A stretch of 64,000 nt of DNA from Drosophila persimilis (GCF_003286085.1 NW_020825346.1:868001-932000), one strand, 5' to 3'; positions 46,394 to 60,009 are shown, counted from the first letter of the stretch. A program made the numbers and translations. The notes: generated by a model not told the origin, from the letters alone.

Positions 46394-49300
46394 CTAGGAA
46401 GCAGAATGCAGGAGTACACCCTGCGAGAAGTGATCACTGTGGTGCGTAACTAAGGATAGAGCCACGCTAATAAACAAGGCAACGTACTCCTGCAAAGTTA
46501 CTCCAGAACTTTGTCCTCTTTCCAGCTGATTAATAATATTACACCTGTGCTTAAACTGCAAAAGATACACTTGGGGAGGGGGTAGCCTTTATCAATCTGC
46601 ACTCACGCGAACGCCGACGATAGGTCCCCGAGACACTTAAGAACTGCCTGATGCAAGTGGAACATTTTCAAGCATTGCGCTCCTCCTTGAAGGCCTCTCC
46701 CAGGTGCAAGGCTGCCAAAAGGCTTAACCGCTTGGAAATTCTTTAACAAGTGCATTTTGCGAATTCCGCAAAAATGTCGAATGCCGGCAATCAAAAGGCA
46801 TCTCGAATCAGAAATCGAAAATCAAAAATCAAAAATCGGAAAACAGAAATCAAAAGTCTCCATTGGCAGGGCCAGAATCTGTTTGGTTGCATGTCGGTGT
46901 TGGTGGCTCGGCAATAAATCATTCAGTGGATTGCATTCCCACACGGAGTGCCATTACATGATTGATACGCTTAAACTCGTATAGATGCCGATTCGAATGC
47001 TGAATACTGCTTCCGAATCTGTATCCGTATCTGTATCTGTATCTGTGTCAGGGGAGGGGGAGGGGGAGGTGCAGCAGCGGCACTACTGGTTTGAAATTTA
47101 ATTGCTTTGTCAGGACAACATTTCTGGCATACTCGAACTCGCACTCGTATTCGTATTCGTATTTTTTGGGGCAATTTGTGACAGCTGCAAGTGGACAAAT
47201 ATCGAAAGGTGGCAAATTCGATTGAGTCCGCTCCCAGTGCACAGTGCAGCAGTGCAGCAGTGCCCTTCGATGTGTGCCTAATTGCTCAAGTGGCCGGGCT
47301 CGGGGCAAATGAATGATGCATTTGCCCTGACCAAAAAGACCAAAAAAGAAACCAGAGACTGGCCGCCACTTCGATTATACCGACTATGTGATACCTGCCC
47401 CTTGATCCGGCAGGCACCACGGCCACATTAAGGCTACCTCTTTTCCAATCTACATGTAGGAGGACTATGCCCTGGTAGTCGACGAAAAACAGGGTATAAA
47501 AACGAAAATTGGAAATAATATTGCAGTCCGAGAGACCGATGTGGCCGTGGGACATGCTCGCTCGTCAAATGCGCAAAATGCAAACAGCATTTCCTCAACG
47601 CCCCAGATCCTGATGCAGCTCCGCCCAGCCGGTCCGTCGGTCCTTCGGTCCCTCTGTCCCTCTGTCCCTCTGTCCCTCTGCGGACGCGTCATTTGGGTCA
47701 GTGGAAAGGAGGAGTGACCGGGCAGCGGGTAGCGGGCAGAGACCGACCAATTCCCAACAGTTTTGCGGGTAGGGTCAATATTTTCAGCTTTTCATTTTTC
47801 GCTATGGAAATTGAGGAGGAAATTTTGGCATCGGTAACGAGGAAAATGGTGAAATGAAAAATGTAATACGATTTAATTGATTTATTCCTGAAGCGGTTAT
47901 AAGCGTACGATTTCGTGTACGTCCACAACAGAATTCGATCTGAAATTTTCGGATGTGTGCTTAGGGAGATACCCCCTACCACCTCCTTAGCAAGCGCTCA
48001 GCATGCGTATACTTGATGGTCGACCCACCATGCGTATACGCGATGGAGTGTGTTTGGATTTTGGCTCGGCAAACAGGCAATCCTCTGGCTATCTCTCCCG
48101 CTTTATCGCTCTCCATTGCTCGCTGAAAGCTTTTTTACTCGCTGCTTGTTTGTTTGTTTGCGTGTGTGCTGCCGATTGTATGTATCTGTGCTTAATTTTG
48201 GGAAATGTTTGCCCGGTTTTCGAACTCTCAACATTTGCCTAATTTCACCACTCTGCACACGCATTCAGCAGCCCAGCAATCCACTTACGAGCCCCACCGC
48301 CACTCCAATCCGGCCCCAATTCCACCCCAATCCAACAGCAACGCCAACTCCAGGTCTGGCCTGAAGTGTATTCACTTTTCTGCCAGCTCTCCCTCAGAAC
48401 TTGATGAGATGTTTATTATGTATATTGTTTTCTGCGGCTGAATGGGATGGAGATGCGATGGTGATGGTGATGGGGATAGGGATGGGAATGGGATGAGGAC
48501 CTTTCCAAGCCAGTTTATATGTAAATTTTCGATTAAACAGGTGAGAGAGGAGTAGAGTGTGCATCGGAGTTGCCGGAGGCTGAAGGTCGGGGTCGGGGTC
48601 GGGGTCAACGTTAATTTGAATAAGTTATCTCTCCCGTCGAACAGTTATCAATTATTTGAGAGAGGATAAGGTAGAGCTGGCACTATTCATAAATGAATTT
48701 GCGAGGAGAGGAGAGGAAAGGAGGACCTGAACCGATTGGAGGGAGGTCCTTAGATGGCATACTAAATCATATTGCTTGAAATGCTGACGCGGATGCCCAT
48801 TGAAGTGATCTTGACCATCTAATGGAAAGCGCGCACACTCTCTGCTAACTATCACTGGGGGGATTGACTCTACTTTGTTCACCGTCGAAGTTAATTCATG
48901 CTCTCAGCCCCGTCCAGTCGTCCACTCGTCCACTCGGTCGCTGACTGCCTCTCCGTGGCCATCCTTCGTTCCGCATAATGCGCTTCCAGTTTAAATAGCT
49001 TCATTTGTGTCAAGCGTCTGCTGCGAACAGGGAATATCATAGAGGACAAGGAGCAGGATAGGGCAGGACACGGCAGGACAGCGCCTGAGAAGTGTAAATT
49101 TAATTTCATTTCATATAAATTTCAATCCCGAATAGAGCAAAAAAGACGCACCGCCAGGACGAACCTGAGAATCCTGAGCCGCGGAGCTGCTGGGACCTGA
49201 CCCGTGCAGCGGATGCCCACTCCCAGGCCCCCACTCCCTCCCCTACTTGGGGTTCCAGTTGATGTTTTTCCTGCTGCTGTTGCTGCTGTTGCTGTTGTTG

Positions 49301-51670
49301 TTGTTGAGAAAGATGATGATGATGCCGCCGCTGATGTGGTTGTAGATGTGACTGCGAATGCGGACGCGGACGCGGACGCCGTGGAGTTGGCCAGAAAGGA
49401 CGACGCAAATTTATTTAACCTGCGGGCGCAGAGCGCATATTTGAATTTATTTGCATGGCCCACGCGCGCGGCTTGGATGTGGGTCTTGGAGGCGGCTCTG
49501 GGAGTGGCAGTGAGAGTGGTAGTGGGTGTCCTAGCCGCTGTGGCACTGAAGTAATGCCAAAAAGTGCGCAAGCAAAAAACGCAAATTGTGACGACGACGA
49601 TGAAGGACGAAAGGAAAAACTTTTGCACAAAGTTGTTGCAAGTTGTTTGTATGCGCACTCCCCCAGTCCCCCAGTTCGCCCGTCCACCCGTCCCCCGAAT
49701 GCCCGTATCTCCGGATCCCCTATAGTCACTCCCACACAATTTCGCCGCACAAAATGAGCCGCGCGCCCGTTTGACACATGCAACGCCACCTGGCGGCCGT
49801 CGCCATGAATTTGAATGTATATCCCTCCGCGCTCCGCCCACCTCTCACCTCTGCCCCTTCCAGCAGCGAAAAGGCAGAGAGAGGCCTCGCGAAGGCGAAG
49901 GTGAAGTTGAAGGCGGGGCCCAGGCTGAGGGGTAGAGTCGGGGACAGGCGAAAAACCAGAGACGACAGAGAAGACAGAGCAGAACACTCCAACCGGATGG
50001 ATGAGGAGGGATAACACACAGGGGATGGGGGCGAGGTGAGTGAGAGCTGGTAACTGTAAACTTTGCCCTCGGCCCCGAACGGGAATGTGGGCTGTGGGGT
50101 GGAGATCGGGCGTATACGTAATGTCATTTTGGTGTAGCATACTTTTATGCGACATTTAAATTCATTATACCCTGCTGGAAGAGCCAGAAACCGCGACAAA
50201 GTCCTGCAGCATAATTCCCCCAAGTAGTATGGGAACAAAGCGTGGATGTTGGCTGTGGCCCAAGGCTGTTCCCTATATGGATCGATGGGATCAGTTTCCT
50301 AGCAATCAATGCTGCCCAACCCGATGCGAGCACGTTCTTCCTAGTGGGTCTGTATTCCACCTGCAAATTTACTTTTGAAATGCATCGAAGGTCGGTCCCA
50401 GAAAATACCAAACAGAGAATCATCTTTTGAGACATTGCCCCGTTCCGCCGTATGTAAAGCCAGCGAAAACATTGCAAAGGCAAAGAGCTTTATCGTCTGC
50501 GAGTCTCGTGAAACGGCTGTCCGGCTGAAGGAGGAGCTTTTGCCTCTCCTTTCACTCCGCGCTCCTCGCTTCTCGCTTCTCGCTCTTCGCTCCATCCTGC
50601 CATTTTCGCTTGAGGGGCATTTCACTCTTCCGGCGCTCGAGTTCACTTGAAACTTTCTGCATAGCATAATTTTGCGAGGCATTTAAATTCATTTTAGCAA
50701 AAGAGAGCCTTGGAACAAAAACAGCAAAAAAAAAGAATACTTATGCCAAATTAGTTGGGGGCCCTGGAGATGGACAGCAGCGGGACAGGCCAGGGACAGC
50801 GGCCCTACCTGGGAGTGTGGGAGGCTGAGGGAAAGGCTATCTCTATCCCTATATCTATCTCAAGCCAGATACTGGCTTAATTAGCTCCGCTGATTCGTTG
50901 GGTGTATGGGGGTGTGGCCATGGGGCAGAGCCGTGTGCGAATGTCTTCATTAGAATGCAACTGTTTGTCGGCCTCTTCAGGGCCTCAGCCGTATCCTGGC
51001 AGCCTCCAAAGGGGTGCAACTCCTTGCCCTCTCATCCCCCTAGCGGCTGCTCCTTCCCTCTCCGGCTGTTTGCCGCTTTCAGCCAGCTCCTGCTCCTGCT
51101 TCTCCATTACTAAGGATCCTAAGCATCATCTTCGGCTGTGTCTGTGTCTGTGACCCATTTCTGTGCCATCTGCCATCTGCCAGCTGCCGGCTCATTAATG
51201 AGTTTTTGTTGCTGGCCAACTTTTGCCTTTTCCTCACTCGTACTTTGAGCTCTGCCCGGCTTTGATTTCTTCTTCTTCTTTGTCCTCACAATTAGCTAAG
51301 CTCTGTCTCGCTCTCGGTTGCTTAGCCAGAGTCTACAACATGACAACAAGCTCAGACTCGTCTTTCTCTGCATCTTGTTGCCTCTTTTGCTCTTGCCTTT
51401 TCCTCTGCGCTTCTCTGATTACATGAGCTTCTCTTCAGAGTCCCTAGACTGCACCTCATGGCCCCATCTTCATCTCCATCTCCATCTCCATCTCCAGCTG
51501 CTGACGTGTTCGCGCATAAATCAGAACAGCAGCAGCAGCAGCAGATGCACTGGCAGTGGCAGTAACGGTAACCTGATGCAGTAATCCACTGCAGTCAGCC
51601 GGCGCAGGGCTGCATAAATAGGCAACCGCTGGCATGCTTAATGAATGCCTAACGGCCCAAGAGTCTCATT

Positions 51671-51694
51671 GACTGACTGACTGACTGACTGACT
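51671..51694. repeat. (GACT)6 tetranucleotide repeat
   Basis: Six perfect GACT units. Confidence 0.95.
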
Positions 51695-53127
51695 GGCTTT
51701 ATGGCAAACACAAGTGGGACAGGTAATCTCCACATTTCGACTATAGGATACCCATTATTCAGATTAACTTGCAGTCCCTTGAATCGAGAAGTCTAGAGTT
51801 CAGGACATCCATATGGCCAGCAGGTCAATGAGTACAGGGTACAAACATAAGCGAGTATGTGTCATAAGCGACATAAGAAGCTGTCTTGGAGCACGGCCTG
51901 AATGCGGATTGGAATGGATTTAGATTGATTGAAATCAAGGTAGATTGGCGGAATGACGGCTCTGCTCGGCTCGGCTCGACTCGGCTCGGATCTACTGACT
52001 AGCAGATGGCCAATTAAGTGCTCACGAGAAGGGCAATCAGGGGCTGGCTTAATAATTAATGGGATAGCCCGTCTCGATGTCAGTCGATGGTCTTATTGCA
52101 ATTCACTTATTCGCCAGCCATTAACTGCGATTCATTTCGGTTAGCCTGAAAGTAATCCAGTGCTTAAGTGTGCTTTTAATTTGAATTCCCACTTGTCCTG
52201 CATTATTCCCGAGTACACCAAGGGACTTCAGAGCTTGGAAGAGCGGAAGAGGACAGTTTTGCACTGGACCCAAATGTTGCAGCTATACATAAAACATGCT
52301 CATAAATTGGGAAAAAATACCAAAAACTAAACAACATTTCCTTCTATGAAATGAGTTTTCCATATCTGAATTTAATTGGTTTCTACTCATTATTTATATT
52401 TTTTCATATATTTTTTATTTAATTTTTGTTTGGTTTTAGAATTCTGCATTCATTGGCTTGTGTGTTTTCTATGGCCCTGATATTTTTGCTTGTTTTGTGC
52501 TAGTTTTAGATGCATTATTCGAAAAGTTCCAGTCTCTCTCTGGCGTGGGGCGTGGGGCATGGGGGGTGGGGGGGTGTGGCGTGCCTCAAAGCACAAAACC
52601 CTCGCCTACACGTCAGCGCATACAGAGTTGTCAACAAGCATTGACATTAATTAAAGCCCAGCGTTGCATGCGACAGCAACTTGCAACAGTCCCTGCCTCT
52701 TCTCTAACTAACCCAGAGCTCCGTGCTCCGTGCTCCGTGCTCTCTGCTCTCTGCTCATTTGCTCATGTGTGTGTGGCCCTGCGGCGGCTTCAGTTAACCA
52801 TTAGACTTTAATTACTATGCTAAAATCCACGCTTGTCTGCCGCACCACAAAGCGCCAACAACGACGCAACGACAGCGGCAACAGCAGCAGCGACAGAAAC
52901 AAAAAAAAAAAATGCCCCCTCATAAAAGAAGAATCCCAGCCTCAGGCGACGACCCATCGTATACCCTGGCTAAGCCATAGAACACCTCCAACAGATAGGC
53001 TCCACTCTGAGACTACGAAGAGATCCTGTCAATGGCATCCTTTGGAAATTTGAGTCATCTATGATCATAAAAAACCATCAAGAAACAGATTAAACTATGG
53101 CCGTTACTCCACTGAAAGTTGGATATG

Positions 53128-53147
53128 TATACCCTCGATAAGGGTAT
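53128..53147. mobile_element. DINE-1/INE-1-like head fragment
   Basis: TATACCCTCGATAAGGGTAT is a palindromic head like the one at 35861. No body is recognisable. Confidence 0.4.
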
Positions 53148-56100
53148 CAGAATTAGTAGTTGCATGCCCCTAGTGGCATTCGAATCTGTGTGCGTGAGTG
53201 CTGCTGCCTCATGCATGTTGCCCACGAAAGTATGCTTTAAAATTGCATTTCGCATTTTGTCATTCTTGCCCCCAGCCCCTAACCGCCGCCCTCGCCAGAC
53301 AAGTGGCACGAATCATTGTACAGCCTTGGCTGGGCTCCTCGTGCGATTGTGCGGACATTATTCTTCAACAGATCATGTCGTTAAAGTGCTGCATCAAAGT
53401 ATTAGTATTGCTGGATGGCGCCACAGCCGTGTGGCACATGTGGCATTCCTTGGCGTAGGTTTTGCCAGCGGCAGAGGGAATTTTTTTATTGCTTTTTACC
53501 CTGTTCCTCGGCTACTTTAACACTCAGTCTTTCGGTAACTTTTCGCTTGGCATGTTCTTCCACTTTCCACTGCGTTGTCTTTGTTCAGAGCATTCTCCAT
53601 GTTTGCCCTTTTTCCTCCGCCATTTTCATTTGATTTTTCCATTTCCGCCTCGCCCATTCCCACAATCTCTTTCTATACCTGTCTATCCCTTGCTTCCTGT
53701 TTCATTGCAACTCTTTCGCTCTTGATTATCATAATTAAACAATTTAGTTTCAAGTGTTGGCCTCCCATTTGTTGCACTTTGCACTGTTTCCCCCGAGTGG
53801 CAGCCACATTAACAGCAACAGCAGCAGTCAAATGCATTGTTCGTGTATGTTGCAAGTTGTTGTTGCTGCCACTATTGTTGCTGTTGTTGTTGTTGTTGTT
53901 TCCTGTTCTTTGTTGCAGCAGTTCTTAAATGTAAATTACGCGCTTTGTTGACTTTGCCGCTGAAAAACGGGGGAGCTGCAGTGGCAGTACCAGCAGGCGG
54001 TTGCCATTGGCGGCTGGGATGGGGCATGAGGTAAGCAGTGTACACATTATAGCTGCCACTGGCTCTGCCTCCCCTTCCAAGGGGCCTGTAATTGCGGCCA
54101 GCTTTGAGCGGGGAATTTCTTCGGCTCCATCTCCAGCTCTTGCCTCTGCTGCTTCTGCCTTCTCCTCTGCTTTCAGAACCCGGCTGCGTGGTTGCGAGAT
54201 TGCTGTCAAAATGTTGCAGGGGGCTTACGCCCCCCTCCTTGTCTGTTTCTGTAGCACCCGCTTGCCGCTGCTTCGCCCCTTTACCATTTTGATTGTCAGT
54301 CAGTTTTGGACAACGTCTCTGTTTGTCTGGCAAGTGAAATTTTTGTTTGACGTTGCTCGATTATGCATGGAAAGTGGGCAAATGTGTGTATCTGTATCTG
54401 TATCTGTATGCGGGCGCTCTACCATTGTATATGTGCGTGTTTATGTGCATGTGCGTGTTTATATCGGTGTGCGTGTGGCTGTGACCTTGCTGGGGCCGTT
54501 CCTCCCTCTGCCCCTCTCTCTGTCCCATGGTTAGTTTTATACGATTGATTTTTGGTTGTTCGGGTTGCTGCTGCTGTTTCCCATTGCCACGTGCAAGACA
54601 ACGCCACATATAATGTGTATGCGTGTGGTAGTTACCCCGTCCCACTGCGTATACGTAATAAACGAGGGTACGTGTGTGTGCCACACGCCGCGTATACGTA
54701 ATTTTCGTTTGGGAATAGTTATGTAAATCTGGAGAACAGATTTGGTATACTTAAGTAATTCCTGCAGGCAGAGTTTGAGGCTCTGCCTCTCTCTCCCTCT
54801 AGTTCCACGCAAAGACTTGCCTATCTTCACTTCGATGGATACTACCAGAGCTCGTTAGCAGAGAGCTCTCGAAGTGGAAGTGGAAATAATTATGGATCGT
54901 ATTTCAAAGCGGAAAATGGAAAATGAATACAGCTAGAACAACGAATAACGAATAAAGGAGCAGAACACAATAGCAGTTGTATGCCATGCCACGGGAATTT
55001 CCCAATTACTCGAATGACCTCTGCGTTTCCTCTCCTTGTGGGTGGTTGGGGCTTGTAGTTGGTTGCACCTTCCAATTAGATCATTTTCCACTTAATGAAC
55101 AAAAATAAATCTGAGCGGCGGGTATCGTATTGTCGGACATTCGACTACTTATTGCCTTTCTTCTGGCCCTTGATTGCCGTTGGAGGGGCTCAATGAGGAA
55201 CTCTTTCTGTTAACCTCCTGACCTACCGCCCTACCTACCCTTACTGTTATCATTTGACACGTTCCCGGCTACGACCACCTCTGGACACCACTGCCCCGCG
55301 ACTATTGCCTAGTTGCCGGCACGTTTGCCCGGACAATTTTCCCAATTCTGCCTTCTGCTCTTTTGCTTTTTAATTTGTTTTAATGAACTTGCATGCTTCG
55401 CATTCCATTCAAACGGGGGCCCGTCGGCAAGTGCTGGCAAGCGGCAAGGGGCAAAGAGCAGAGAGGGAAAAAGAGTCTCCTGGATTCAGTTGCAATATGC
55501 TCGCTCACTTGTATAATTACAGGCGCCATTGCATGTGCATCTCCAGCTCCGGCTCCGGCTCCGGCTCCTGCTCCACCATCAGCAGTCCCCCTCGTTATCC
55601 ACCGTCTCTTGTTCCACGCAGGCAGGCGGCATGGCAATGGCATCCTCCTGGCCCGAGCCCGAGTCCGGGTCTTGGTCCGGGTCTGTGTCCGGGTCTGGGC
55701 CCCTCAGCCTCAGCCAGTGCCTCGGCCTGGGCTTCAAGTGCGTGGCTTTCATTAATTTTAATGAGTTTAAAAAGTTGTTGCCACTTTTTGCCACACTGCA
55801 CGCACGGGTAGAACCGCCCTTCCCGCCCCCACCCCCCCTCCCGTTCCACCACAAATGGCTCCTCTCTGGCCTCCCGTTCCTTCCCCTGATGCCAAAGCAG
55901 AAATTCACTTTTGATACCCTAGACTTTCGAGCAGAAAATAGTAAGGACCAAGGCAGGCAGCAGTCCATGTTCCATGGCCCATCCGATAAATGCCTTTAAA
56001 GTACGCTCGTATGAGTGAGCCTTTCCCTTGAAGATCTCTTCACGAAGACGACAATCTGCCTTCCTGGTGCTTCGTGATCAGAACTTCAACAGTCTTAGGT

Positions 56101-57393
56101 CCCCTGCGTCGCTGCATCATCCAATGAAACTTGAACCCTGGAAGCACCGGTTGAAAGGAGGTTTTCCGATAAATCTGCAAGGGTATCAGAAGCTTCGTCT
56201 GCTGCCGGTGCTCCCTGCGTAGGGTATTCCTTTTTCCCTTTTCCCTTTTGCTTTCTGTTTTTCATTTTCCATTTGCCATTTTATTTCATTTCATTTATTT
56301 GATTCACTCTACTGTTTTTTGTTTTGCTGTTTCGTTGTTTTGTTGTTTTGTTGTTGTTTGCTGTAAGTTTTTTGTGTGCTGCTGTGTGCTCTGTGTTCTG
56401 TGTTCTGTGCTCTGCGTTCTGTGCTCGCTTTTTGCCGCCCATCGTGTACGCTGCTGGTAGTTTCTTTGCACTTGTTGGCATTTATTCCAGCACGAGCAAC
56501 AACGGTGACAACGTCAGGGCTTTATCTATTGAGAGCACACGCACACAGACACAGATACAGATACAAAAATATAAATGCAGACAATGACATTTATTTCCAT
56601 TTGCAGCTGCAATAGAGCTGCACAAAGAGAGGGTGAGGAGCAGTGCACAGGAGAGACACACAGGGACAGCACAGGAACAGCACAGGGACATTGCGTATAC
56701 GCCACATTGCCATCGCCTCCTGCTGTGTGTGTAGTTTACGCTTAAATAACTCACAGCTGTGCATAATTCAGTTTGAAGTTGTCCAGAGGATCCCCATCCA
56801 CATCCACATAACCATCCCCCCACCCCAGACCAACCCCTAGAGTCCCTCCTCTGGCTCTCCCTGAGGCACGAGTTTTGGTGTAAAGTTTGCATTGAAATCA
56901 GAAAGGAACAAAAACCCCAAGCCAGAGCATTTCAGAGCCAAAAGTATGGCTTCCATTAAGCGGAGCGAACGAGCCCCACAGCGGCAACAGTGGGGGAAGC
57001 TCAATGGCTTCCACTTAACCATACAGAAGTGCGATGAGGGATAGAGGAATGAAAGAGATTTATCCGGGTTAAGTGGAATACCGCTGCAAGAAATAAAAAC
57101 TCGCAAGATTTTGGCAATCATCATTATCATCATTCCGGAAAAGGAGAATTCGGTGAATGGTTCGAGCTAAGCACTCTCCAAGATCCTCCATTGAACTCCC
57201 ATCCCTACAAAATCCGATAAAAAGATCATTGAATTTTAAAGGCATTTCGCTCTCTTAAATCGAATTATTCTCGCATATCCGCTTTTGTTATTTGTACACC
57301 TGAAGCATTTCTGTCTGCCATTTTTTCTCCAATTTTCGTTGTTGATTTCAGTCATCTCGTGTTTCGTTCGACATGCTCACACGCACATTTTCG

Positions 57394-57645
57394 TTATCTT
57401 GTTGGATTCGTTCGTGTGACCACATTGCCGTTTGGGAGGACACACACCGTGACACGAGACTTCTTATATTTACAATCAGGATGTCCAACCTGTAACATAA
57501 TATTTGCCATTTCCAACGAATATCGGATAACATGAACTATCTCTAAAGGGGTTTCAGAAGCAAACCTTAATTTCTTGTCCTTCCTTGTGATGCGACGAAC
57601 AGCCACCTCCAAACGTATATTAAGCCCAGAGAATAACCCAAACAT
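57394..57645 (-). CDS. Unrecognised 83-residue ORF, coding-like
   Basis: It starts with a true ATG and has balanced, non-repetitive composition, unlike the surrounding simple-sequence DNA: MFGLFSGLNIRLEVAVRRI, a basic RKDKK patch, PLEIVHVIRYSLEMANIML, and KKSRVTVCVLPNGNVV near the end. The frame is open for a further 23 codons upstream of the ATG. I do not know its family. It could be a small gene, a retrocopied fragment or a relic of a mobile-element protein. Confidence 0.35.
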   Translation of the reverse strand: MFGLFSGLNIRLEVAVRRITRKDKKLRFASETPLEIVHVIRYSLEMANIMLQVGHPDCKYKKSRVTVCVLPNGNVVTRTNPTR

Positions 57646-58918
57646 TTGCCGAGCTGTCGTGTTACTTAGTGCGTTAAGGCCAGAGTTGAGTGGAGTGGAG
57701 TGGGGGTCCTTCTCCTATTCTCCCATTCTGACAGGCACTCTAGCACTGGCTCTGGCTCTGGCTGTGGCTGTGGCTGGAGCCTTTTTATGATTTTGCATTC
57801 GTCAACACGAACATTAGACCAGTCATTCACTGCCTGTCTCTTTCTATTAAGATATCCCTGTCTCCTGTCTCTTTCTATCCAATTATCGCTCTCTCTTTCC
57901 CTCATTCGGTGTGTATTTGCCAGCGCCATTTGGGGCCGACCGCCTCGTTTCCCGTTGGCTTCTTGTCCGGCCTGTCCTTTGTCCTTTGCCTGTGGCGTTT
58001 TCGCAATTTGATTTATGTGTTTCCCAACATTCATTAAGATATAATCATAACGCATAGAAAAACGCACACAAACGACAGCGGCACTGGGGGGGTAAGGGGC
58101 CTAAGTATATGTACATAGACACACACATAGTATACATATGTATCTGTATCTCGCATATCAGCTAGTGTCCTCGCTGTACTCATATTTCTCTTCCGCCTAA
58201 AACAGCCCCCCCCTCCCAAAAGTGGCAGTTGGCCCCATCACTTGGGCAAACATCTTTGCAACATTTTAGGACACTTTTCGGTCATCAGATTCCATTAGAT
58301 TCACATGACCAGAAGCTATAATTATGTGGGCAAACATCTGGTGATGAAACTTTCGTAAGGACGTGTGTCCTTCAATTTCTATTGTCTTATTCAGAGATAA
58401 TGTACTTAGAAGAACGAGTGCACAGATGCAACGACTCTTTACAATAAAGTTGTCATGGGATAAAAAGTATTTGGTTTTGGAAATCGATGAGAAGACTGTA
58501 CTTGCATCTGTACTGTACTAATTTGTTCCTAGCTCTGCTCATTTCAGTAAAATGTAGGTTGCTTCCCGGCCAAAGCCTTTCTCAGTGCTTTAGGCATCCC
58601 CTTAAAGGGTTCCCTTTAAATGAACCAAATGAACATCACACTCTTGTACATATATGCAAGTATATATGTACATATGTATATATAGTTTATGTATGCTTTT
58701 ATACTCGTTGCAAATTGGCCTGACAACTGGCCAAAGGGGAACTTTTGGCTGCGACTCAATTTTGACCCTTTTGTTGATTAGTATTTTTGTTTCTCATTTT
58801 AATTTTAATTTCCTGTCTGCCGAGCTTTCTCTATCTCTCTCTCTCTCTCTTTTGCCCTCTGACATATGCAAAATAATTAGAAATTCTGTCTCTCGCCAAT
58901 ACACATACACATATGCGG

Positions 58919-58949
<31 letters not shown>

Positions 58950-59432
58950 AGTTAAAAGTTGGGCTTGTCGTGCGTGCTCCAGTGGAAGATTCATTTGCAT
59001 AGCTTCCAACCAAATAAACAAATCATATACAAATACAATTTGTTGCTCCAACAGTACATGTGTCTGTGTGTCTGTGTGTCCGTGTGTCTGTGTGTGAGTA
59101 CTGCCTGGTTGCATGTGTGCCGTGCTTTCATATCAATTTACAGTTGCTTGGAATTTTTTGAATTTGAATTTCACATGCCAGCCATTTTGTTGATTTCAAT
59201 TTTGAGCTCGAATTTAATTTTAATCCGAGCTCCTTGTATTTTTTTGTTTTACCCCGTTTTGCACTATTTCCTGGCTCCTTTTAGCCTCCTTTTGCCTGCT
59301 TCCCTTGCCCTTTTTCCCCTTTGAACATTTCGCCAACATTGAATAGACATTTATGCGAGAAATATGAAATTCATATGAAATGCAGTCTTTCCAATTGAAG
59401 TAATATTTTCTTTCCTTCTGTATTTTTTTCAG
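57646..59432. other. Non-coding, likely intron
   Basis: Holds hexamer repeats (57,747-57,779), ATGTA-rich stretches (58,640-58,690), CT (58,832-58,850) and GT (58,925-58,949) runs. It ends with the pyrimidine tract before 59,433. Confidence 0.5.
58925..58949. repeat. (GT)n microsatellite
   Basis: GT run. Confidence 0.95.
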
Positions 59433-59477
59433 GTGAGTCTCAAACTTTGATCCGAACTTATGAACATATCATGAAGG
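59433..59477 (+). CDS. Putative 45-nt coding microexon, recursive-splice-like start
   Basis: The acceptor is TATTTTTTTCAG|GTGAGT, a strong pyrimidine tract, and the exon's own first bases form a donor consensus. A second donor GAAGG|GTAAGA follows 45 nt later. Only one frame is open: it enters and leaves in phase 1 and reads ESQTLIRTYEHIMK plus split Gly codons. This phase matches the exit of the exon at 35,104. It may be a symmetric cassette exon, a recursive splice point with a defining exon, or both. The protein is not recognised. Confidence 0.45.
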
Positions 59478-59971
59478 GTAAGAGGATTTAGATTAAATAT
59501 TGTAATTTTAGCTGCAAAGGTCGCAGAAGGACATGCCGGTATTCGATTGATTTGACTTATTTGTTCATCTAATAGGCTGACATTCGGACGGTATATTGTA
59601 GCAATGTCAAGCGGTATAGAAAGGGATGAACATCTTGGAAATATAAATGAATTGGGACACCCTACAAGCTCTAAGATCCCATCGTTCTCTAGAGAAAGAA
59701 GTCTTTCAAGTCTAAGCCAAAGTTACATTTGCCACAGAATCAGGCGAATGAAATATGCATGCCTGGCTATCGGAAGCCTATAACTTGCCTCCAAAATGTC
59801 TCCACAAGGAGCAGGAGCTGCAATTTCCCCTCAGTTCAGTGGCAAATATTTATGTACTCCTCTAACGTTTCTCTCTCTATCGGTACCCTGCTGGCCTGGA
59901 GTAGCCCCAAGGCGATCCACCGCCTTGTCACTGGAGAAGTTAAACCAATATTATTTCTGCTCTTGCCCCCT

Positions 59972-59975
<4 letters not shown>

Positions 59976-60006
<31 letters not shown>
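59976..60006. repeat. (CA)n microsatellite
   Basis: CA run followed by CT-rich sequence. Confidence 0.95.

Positions 60007-60009
<3 letters not shown>

Larger units (their letters stand above)
46394..57393. other. Non-coding, likely intron of a plus-strand gene
   Basis: Contains an 8-bp (TCCCTCTG)4 repeat (47,650-47,681), repeated GCGTATAC motifs (48,005, 48,032, 50,110, 54,647, 54,690, 56,693), a CAG|GTGAGA junction (48,540/48,541), a (GACT)6 run (51,671-51,694), a DINE-like head (53,128-53,147) and CT/TATCTG repeats. No coding exon is convincing. Confidence 0.5.

Noticed and set aside
53198..53458. Plus-strand frame ending in LLDGATAVWHMWHSLA
   Set aside because: Non-ATG start, no splice pair that bounds it, and no known similarity; probably chance.
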